From positions 1-11,316 of the forward strand of contig CALDPJ010000313.1 in NCBI GenBank assembly GCA_937911795.1: DNA of 11,316 nucleotides, given 5' to 3'. The translations under genes and the position numbers were made by a program. Below the pieces are notes generated by a model. It was not told the DNA's origin. It saw only the letters and a program-made list of their open reading frames with translations, and ran no database searches. This DNA is from an uncultured Flavobacteriales bacterium (GTDB taxonomy: Bacteria; Bacteroidota; Bacteroidia; Flavobacteriales_D; SKUL01). Shown in pieces: positions 6,664 to 11,316 of the stretch (positions are counted from its first letter, which is position 1; each line of letters opens with the position of its first letter).

Positions 6664-7614
6664 TCAGAAATTCTCCAGAACCTCAATTCGCTTTTCGATG
6701 GGTGGATGCGTGGCAAATAATTGTGTAAGGCTGAAAAATGAACCGGTTTTGTCTTTTTTCGGCTCGTTTTCAATGAACATCTGCTTTACGTCGTCGTTTA
6801 CATTCAGCTGGTGATTGCCCGATATTTTGCGCAGCGCACTGGCCAGGGCCCGTGGATTTTTAGTCATGTCAGCCGCACCGGCATCGGCCATGTATTCCCG
6901 TTTGCGCGACAACCCAAATTTGAACAACAACGAAAGAATGTATGCAACCACTGCCAACGCGAGCGCTATGAGCATTGCATTTCCCGAGCCTTTGTTATTG
7001 CGTCTGCTGCCACCAATGCTGCGATAGAAAAATGAACGGAGTAGAATCTGAACAGCAAAGGAAAAGATACCAACAAAGACAATCGAAATAATCAGCAGCC
7101 GGACATCCCGGTTTCGGATATGCATCAATTCGTGTGCGATCACACCTTTCAGCTCTTCGTCGTTCAGTTCATTAATAATCCCGCGGGTGAGGGTAACGGT
7201 AAAGCTCTTTTCGTTGATTCCGCTGGCAAAAGCATTGAGGGCATTGCTTTCAATCACATTGAGTTTCGGCATGTTCATCCCCTGACTCATGCATAGGTTC
7301 TCGGTAAGATTGTACACCCGCATGTTTTCTTTTCGCTCAAGACTTCTGGCTTTCGTAGTCGCCTTAATCATGGAGGTGTTGAAGAAATAGGCGATCAGAA
7401 ACCATACGATCACCAATGTAGAGATGATCGGAATGGTGTTCAGAAACAGGTTGTTGGTGGAGTAAACAGGATCACCCATGGAATGATCAACGCCTGCAAA
7501 ATAGATGAATGCCCAAACCGTGGCAAAAATCAACAGGGGGAAGGCGAGCAGATACAATACCGATTTTCGGTTGTTGCTCGCAATCTGGGAATGAATTCCT
7601 ACGTAATCTGCCAC
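6664..7614 (-). CDS. htpX: M48 family zinc metallopeptidase, HtpX-like
   Basis: A 316-residue integral membrane peptidase of family M48, expected to degrade misfolded membrane proteins. The zinc site is complete: HELMH at 161-165 and the third-ligand glutamate in EYMAD (E240). The later THPP (302-305) is also typical of M48. Four hydrophobic stretches fit membrane helices: about 19-41, 59-79, 172-193 and 212-233, the active-site motif lying between the second and third. The start is GTG (7612-7614), six bases after the lemA stop and in the same frame; no other start precedes the first membrane segment, and IASNNRKS before that segment looks like a normal N-terminus of this group. With lemA it forms a two-gene operon, a pairing common across bacteria. 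Symbol by family resemblance; true orthology to E. coli HtpX is not certain. Confidence 0.9.
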   Translation of the reverse strand: MADYVGIHSQIASNNRKSVLYLLAFPLLIFATVWAFIYFAGVDHSMGDPVYSTNNLFLNTIPIISTLVIVWFLIAYFFNTSMIKATTKARSLERKENMRVYNLTENLCMSQGMNMPKLNVIESNALNAFASGINEKSFTVTLTRGIINELNDEELKGVIAHELMHIRNRDVRLLIISIVFVGIFSFAVQILLRSFFYRSIGGSRRNNKGSGNAMLIALALAVVAYILSLLFKFGLSRKREYMADAGAADMTKNPRALASALRKISGNHQLNVNDDVKQMFIENEPKKDKTGSFFSLTQLFATHPPIEKRIEVLENF

Positions 7615-7620
7615 GGCTGC

Positions 7621-8172
7621 TTAAAAATTAACGTCCGGACGTTCTTCGAGCACTGCGCGGTCTGCCCCGACATCAAACATCGGTTGTTCGGTAAAGCCAA
7701 ACATTCCGGCCAGCAGGTTGTTCGGAAACGTTTGTATGGCGGTGTTCAGCTCGCGGGTGGCAGAGTTGAAAAATCTTCGAACCGCAGCCAGTTTGTTTTC
7801 AATGTCCGAAATTTCGGTCTGCAGGTGCATAAAATTCTGGTTCGCTTTCAGATCCGGATAAGCTTCCACCTGTACATTTAATCCGCCGAGCGCATGTGTG
7901 AGTTCGTTTTCAGCTTTCACCTTGTCGTTTACTCCGGTAGCCTGAATGGCGTTGGAACGGGCTTCGGTAATTCTTGTCAATACACCTTCCTCGTGTTTCA
8001 TGTAGCCTTTTACGGCTCCGATCAACTGAGGAATGAGATCATGCCGCTGTTTCAGTTGAACGTCAATATCGGCAAACGCATTTTCGCGGCGCAAGCGCAA
8101 CTTAACAAGACGGTTATATATACTTACCAGCCAGATGGCCAGCAAAACGACAATTCCAATAGCTATCCACAT
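7621..8172 (-). CDS. lemA: LemA family membrane protein
   Basis: A 183-residue LemA-family protein with one N-terminal membrane helix (about 2-18, GIVVLLAIWLVSIYN) and the rest a helical domain probably on one face of the membrane. Family marks: YNRLVKLR followed by ENAFADIDVQLKQRHDLIPQL (36-56), the helix GYMKHEEGVL (about 61-70), a central VEAYPDLKANQNF (about 106-118), and the late block RRFFNSATRELNTAIQTFPNN (about 136-156). The molecular function is not established; the recurrent neighbour is an M48 peptidase, as here. It is the first gene of the operon, downstream of a well-formed promoter, with a leader of about 110 bases. Confidence 0.94.
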   Translation of the reverse strand: MWIAIGIVVLLAIWLVSIYNRLVKLRLRRENAFADIDVQLKQRHDLIPQLIGAVKGYMKHEEGVLTRITEARSNAIQATGVNDKVKAENELTHALGGLNVQVEAYPDLKANQNFMHLQTEISDIENKLAAVRRFFNSATRELNTAIQTFPNNLLAGMFGFTEQPMFDVGADRAVLEERPDVNF

Positions 8173-8183
8173 ACTGAAGTGTT

Positions 8184-8237
8184 TTAAAGTGAAAGAGTGA
8201 AAGTAATGATTTTCCGAACCATACGCTTACCATTCAT
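8184..8237 (-). other. Possible 17-codon upstream ORF in the lemA leader
   Basis: On the minus strand an ATG at 8235-8237 opens 17 codons (MNGKRMVRKIITFTLSL) ending in TAA at 8184-8186, 11 bases before the lemA ATG. The peptide is basic then hydrophobic. It falls fully inside the predicted lemA transcript. No ribosome binding site is visible, so translation is unproven and chance is possible in a leader of this length. Confidence 0.2.
8188..8203. repeat. Tandem 8-base repeat in the lemA leader
   Basis: AGTGAAAG occurs twice head to tail (8188-8195 and 8196-8203). Read on the transcribed minus strand it is CTTTCACT twice. It lies 16 bases upstream of the lemA ATG and overlaps the possible upstream ORF. 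No function is known. Confidence 0.45.
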
Positions 8238-8265
8238 CACACGGTATATCCGCAGAGATTTCTCA

Positions 8266-8283
8266 TTTAACAGCCTTTAACAG
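8266..8283. repeat. Direct 8-base repeat at the predicted lemA transcript start
   Basis: TTTAACAG occurs at 8266-8273 and 8276-8283, a 10-base period, i.e. one helical turn. The second copy sits where the transcript driven by the 8287-8318 promoter should begin, so a protein binding both copies on the same DNA face could control initiation. This is position-based inference. Confidence 0.4.
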
Positions 8284-8286
8284 AAA

Positions 8287-8318
8287 CAAACATAAAACCC
8301 GGTGGTACGTTTGGCAAA
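8287..8318 (-). promoter_or_regulatory. Bacteroidota-type promoter for lemA-htpX
   Basis: On the minus strand TTTG (8318-8315) is followed after 20 bases by TATGTTTG (8294-8287). This fits the Bacteroidota primary sigma factor consensus (TTTG, 19-21 bases, TAnnTTTG) at every fixed position. Transcription would start near 8280, giving a leader of about 110 bases before lemA. It is the best promoter in the window. Confidence 0.72.
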
Positions 8319-8344
8319 GCGCAATGACATATTCGGCCAAGTAC

Positions 8345-8352
8345 TAACTTTG
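8345..8352 (+). promoter_or_regulatory. -7 box next to the bshC start codon
   Basis: TAACTTTG matches the Bacteroidota -7 consensus TAnnTTTG and ends four bases before the bshC ATG. If used, transcription would begin at or very near the A of the ATG, i.e. a leaderless mRNA. No TTTG lies at the expected 19-21 bases upstream; the nearest, at 8310-8313, is 31 bases away. The real promoter could therefore be elsewhere. Confidence 0.4.
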
Positions 8353-8356
8353 CTCC

Positions 8357-9940
8357 ATGCAAACATCACATCTGTCTTATCAGTCGACGGGGAAATTCAA
8401 TCAGCTTATTATCGATTATCTGGCGCAGGAGGAGAATCTCCGGCCGTTTTATCACCGCTTCCCAACGTTGGATGCTTTTGCGGATCAGATCAAAGAGAAA
8501 AAATCTTCTTTTGCCCATCGCGATGTTTTGGTACAGGCACTGCGGAGCCAACATTCCGGGATTGAGTCCGGCTCAGGGTTAATAGACCGACTCGAAAACG
8601 AAAATTGCTTTACCGTGACCACCGGCCATCAACTGTGTTTATTTACGGGTCCGCTGTATTTTATTTTCAAAATCGTAACCACGATTAATCTGGCCGCTCA
8701 ATTGCGCGAAGAATATCCGGATCAGGATTTTGTTCCGGTTTTCTGGATGGCTTCCGAAGATCATGATTTCGACGAAGTCAACCACCTTTACCTGAATCAT
8801 CAAAAGGTTTTCTGGGAAAGCGGGCAGGGTGGAGCAGTTGGCAGAATGAAACTGACAGCCATTGACGAAGCACTCGATTCCATGGCAGAATCGTTGGGTG
8901 AATCAGAGCACGCCACAACCATTATGACCCTGTTGCGAAAGATATTTTCTTCGGAAGAAAAGACATTGGCCGAGGCAACAAGAAATCTGGTGTATGCACT
9001 GTTTGATGCGGATCAGATTCTGGTGATTGACGGCGACGATAAAGCGCTGAAGCAACTATTTGCACCTACCGTTAAAAGGGAACTGACAGATCAATTTTCG
9101 GATCGGGCGGTGGCGGCCACCAATGAAAAGCTCGGCGAGCATTACAAACTTCAGGTTTCTCAGCGCGAGATAAATCTGTTTTACCTCGATGATCAGTTGC
9201 GCGAGCGGATCGTGTACAGCGACGGTAAATACGCTGTGCTGCATACGAATCTCGAATTTACACCCGATGAAATAATCCGTGAAGTGGAGAATCATCCGGA
9301 AAAATTCAGTCCCAATGTGATCCTCCGGCCACTGTACCAGGAAACCATTTTACCCAACTTGTGCTACATCGGCGGAGGAGGAGAACTCGCCTACTGGTTT
9401 CAGTTAAAGGAAATGTTCGGTGAAGCAAAAATTACCTTTCCGGTGTTGCTGCTCCGCAATTCTGCCATGTGGATTTCACGCAATGAAACGCGCAAAATGG
9501 AAAAGCTGAATCTGTCTGTAATGGATTTATTTCAGGACAGGGAGCAATTGGTCAAAACCATTGTGCACGAGAAGAGCGAACAGGAGTTGTCACTTGATCC
9601 GGAAAAAAGAAAACTAAACGACATGTTCAGGGAAATTTCTGAACGCATTCTCAAAATTGATCCCACTCTCGAAAAAATGGTGCTGGCAGATGGTGCGCGA
9701 ACCTCCAAAACCCTTCATCGAATCGAGAAGCGAATGATGCGCGCCGAAAAAGAGCGGCACAGCCTGACGATCAGTCAGATCAGCAATATATTCGACAGAC
9801 TTTTTCCGGCGGGAGGATTGCAGGAAAGACACAGCAACTATTTTGATTTTTATCTCCGCTATGGCAGGTATTTCATGAATACCCTTTTTGAAAATCTCGA
9901 TCCTTTACGACCTGAATTTACCGTTTTCGAAGAGCGATAA
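8357..9940 (+). CDS. bshC: Bacillithiol biosynthesis cysteine-adding enzyme BshC
   Basis: A 527-residue BshC, the enzyme assigned to the last step of bacillithiol synthesis, joining cysteine to glucosaminyl-malate. Bacillithiol is the low-molecular-weight thiol of Firmicutes and many Bacteroidota. Evidence: the Rossmann-like start of the family with TTGHQLCLFTGPLYFIFKI (88-106), PVFWMASEDHDFDEVNHLYL (127-146), LRPLYQETILPNLCYIGGGG-type block (about 321-340) and the family's long charged C-terminal coiled coil (about 425-490) ending in FDFYLRYG. Length is typical. The ATG at 8357 is the first in the frame and is followed by the usual short N-terminal lead. It acts in the cytoplasm. bshA and bshB are not in this window. 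It ends 5 bases from the convergent secreted-protein gene with no hairpin between. Confidence 0.95.
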   Translation: MQTSHLSYQSTGKFNQLIIDYLAQEENLRPFYHRFPTLDAFADQIKEKKSSFAHRDVLVQALRSQHSGIESGSGLIDRLENENCFTVTTGHQLCLFTGPLYFIFKIVTTINLAAQLREEYPDQDFVPVFWMASEDHDFDEVNHLYLNHQKVFWESGQGGAVGRMKLTAIDEALDSMAESLGESEHATTIMTLLRKIFSSEEKTLAEATRNLVYALFDADQILVIDGDDKALKQLFAPTVKRELTDQFSDRAVAATNEKLGEHYKLQVSQREINLFYLDDQLRERIVYSDGKYAVLHTNLEFTPDEIIREVENHPEKFSPNVILRPLYQETILPNLCYIGGGGELAYWFQLKEMFGEAKITFPVLLLRNSAMWISRNETRKMEKLNLSVMDLFQDREQLVKTIVHEKSEQELSLDPEKRKLNDMFREISERILKIDPTLEKMVLADGARTSKTLHRIEKRMMRAEKERHSLTISQISNIFDRLFPAGGLQERHSNYFDFYLRYGRYFMNTLFENLDPLRPEFTVFEER

Positions 9941-9945
9941 AAGTT

Positions 9946-11316
9946 TCAGCGTAAAATCCTGCGATGGATCATCGTATGATCTGCTGAAATGCGGATCAGA
10001 TAAATTCCCGGTGCGAGGTTTCCGGTTTCAATTTCAAAAGTTTTTCCAGAGCCCAGTGATTCACCGGATATTATTTTTCCAGCGGTATCAAACAGATAAT
10101 AATTCATTTCTGAAACTGGTTTGCTCAGATGCAGATACAGATTGGTTCCGAAATCGAGCAGTTCAAAATCTTCGGCACCGTCTGTTTTCACTGTTCGGAT
10201 TTCGGAATATTCAAACTCGCCGTTGAAATCGACCTGTTTCAGCCGGTAATAGTTCAGTCCTTTCGGAGGATGGTGATGAATCCATTCATAAGTATTCACG
10301 GTGCTGCTGTTTCCGGCACCGGTGATATTGTGAATTTTATGGAACTGCAAACCATTGGTGGAATGTTCAATGGAAAAGTAATCGTTGTTGGTTTCGCTTG
10401 CGGTGGACCAGTTCAGCAAAACGGTGTTGCCCGATCGCATATTGGCGTTAAATTCAAGCCATTCCACCGGCAATGGATTGAAACCAGTGGTGGACGCCAG
10501 GGCAAACGCACCGAATTCGGTGATTAGATCTGAAGAAAGAACCGAGCCTGCAACAGAATTTCCTGAAAAACCTTGTTGTCCGTGATTCAGCCATTGGCTG
10601 CCATCAAATTTGCTGACCACCAGGCCGGCGGGGTCGGTAATGCCGCAGTCATTGTCATTCCCCCAGCTCAACCGCACTTCGGCATTTGTTCCGTTTAGCA
10701 GATTCAACATCCAGTAGCTGCACGTCGCCACATTGTTGATGGAGGGCTCCCAATTATAATTGTACATTCCCGGACCATTGGCATCAATAAACTCTGCTTC
10801 GAATACCGAATTGAAAGTTCCGATATTTTCGAGTCCGATGGGCTGGTAGAAACCATCTCCAACCGGAAAAATAAAATCTTCATTGCCTTCCTTTATGACC
10901 ACTCCTTCAACATAACTTGCGTTGGACGCTCCGTTGGCTTCTGCATTTGTTTGAAATACAACGCGATCACCGGATACTGGTGTTATAATCCCGGTGTTAA
11001 AATTTAAATCTCCATTTGCCGTAATGGTGATTACCGTGTCGGTGAAAATGGCGGCACCACCTGATTTGTTCAGTTCGAGCGTGCGAACATTAATACCACT
11101 TGCACCCCACAGCACACTGTTCATAGCCCCTTCCAGCACGATGCTTCCGGTCGAATTTAAAATGCCGTTGTTTCGAATATTTTCATAAACCGTCAGTTCT
11201 CCCAATGGTGAAATGGTCAGTTGTCCACCGGATTGTATATCCAGCGAGCGGCACTCTGCGAACAAACCCGCGATTTGGGCGTGCTCAAAAGGTCCGACAT
11301 CATTATCTAATGGTCG
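9946..11316 (-). CDS. Large secreted protein with type IX sorting domain, 3' part
   Basis: The C-terminal 456 residues of a secreted or cell-surface protein; the frame stays open to the right edge, so the start lies outside. Three regions are visible. (1) About 10474-11316: low-cysteine, Gly/Ser/Asn-rich repeats such as SGGQLTISPLGELTVYENI and GSIVLEG, typical of beta-helix or stacked-strand surface proteins, then the SYVEGVVIKEG...FIFPVGDG pattern common in Bacteroidota surface proteins. (2) About 10186-10473: an FN3-like module opening LPVEWLEFNA and holding LNWSTASETNNDYFSIEHS and GLNYYRLKQVDFNGEFEYS. (3) About 9949-10185: a type A sorting domain with APGIYLIRIS and the basic end HRRILR, which directs export by the type IX system and is removed or replaced by anchoring. 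Function and ligand are unknown. TTG at 11263-11265 is not a real start. Confidence 0.9.
   Translation of the reverse strand, partial: RPLDNDVGPFEHAQIAGLFAECRSLDIQSGGQLTISPLGELTVYENIRNNGILNSTGSIVLEGAMNSVLWGASGINVRTLELNKSGGAAIFTDTVITITANGDLNFNTGIITPVSGDRVVFQTNAEANGASNASYVEGVVIKEGNEDFIFPVGDGFYQPIGLENIGTFNSVFEAEFIDANGPGMYNYNWEPSINNVATCSYWMLNLLNGTNAEVRLSWGNDNDCGITDPAGLVVSKFDGSQWLNHGQQGFSGNSVAGSVLSSDLITEFGAFALASTTGFNPLPVEWLEFNANMRSGNTVLLNWSTASETNNDYFSIEHSTNGLQFHKIHNITGAGNSSTVNTYEWIHHHPPKGLNYYRLKQVDFNGEFEYSEIRTVKTDGAEDFELLDFGTNLYLHLSKPVSEMNYYLFDTAGKIISGESLGSGKTFEIETGNLAPGIYLIRISADHTMIHRRILR

Noticed and set aside
8310..8313. TTTG as the -33 element of bshC
   Set aside because: It lies 31 bases from the -7 box; the expected spacing is 19-21.
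11263..11265. TTG as the start of the secreted-protein gene
   Set aside because: The frame stays open for 17 more codons to the window edge, and no signal peptide follows the TTG; the gene is partial.
1..11316. CRISPR arrays, tRNA or rRNA genes, insertion sequences, attachment sites
   Set aside because: No regularly spaced repeats, cloverleaf-like segments, transposase frames or flanking inverted repeats were seen; coding genes fill almost the whole window.

Overview
The window reads as an ordinary, gene-dense stretch of a Bacteroidota chromosome. Three things point to that phylum: a C-terminal type IX secretion sorting domain (9946-11316), a BshC enzyme for bacillithiol synthesis (8357-9940), and promoter boxes of the TTTG-N20-TAnnTTTG kind specific to Bacteroidota (best case 8287-8318, minus strand). 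Ribosome binding sites are weak or absent, also typical of the phylum. A family-level placement is not possible from this sequence alone. The longest stretch without a gene is 184 bases (8173-8356). No tRNA, rRNA, CRISPR array, insertion sequence or phage gene was seen.

Layout. 29-814 (+) is an FkbM-type methyltransferase, possibly the edge of a surface-glycan locus lying to the left. A minus-strand run from 4251 down to 831 follows: DEAD-box RNA helicase, msrB (6-base gap), a secreted CpcT/CpeT-like protein (11-base gap), a 46-codon hypothetical gene, a clear rho-independent terminator (1671-1704), and a DUF1853 gene that starts with TTG just past that terminator. From 4335 a plus-strand operon runs the other way: an SDR oxidoreductase, yaaA (peroxide stress) and an FKBP-type prolyl isomerase lipoprotein, closed by a cUUCGg-loop terminator (6630-6655). 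Convergent to it is the lemA-htpX pair (8172 to 6664, minus), driven by a good Bacteroidota promoter. Divergent from lemA is bshC (+), which may be leaderless. bshC meets, tail to tail with 5 bases between, the 3' part of a large secreted surface protein that is cut by the right edge.

Functionally, several genes share a theme of oxidative and envelope stress: methionine sulfoxide repair (MsrB), peroxide/iron protection (YaaA), bacillithiol (BshC), membrane protein quality control (LemA/HtpX-like) and envelope protein folding (FKBP lipoprotein). This grouping is an inference from gene content, not evidence of co-regulation.

I did not find a convincing new system. The items most worth a second look are the CpeT-like gene in a helicase-msrB operon of a presumably non-phototrophic organism, the nuclease-like motif in the DUF1853 protein, the terminator placed directly in front of that gene, the apparent leaderless start of bshC, and the repeat-rich lemA leader.
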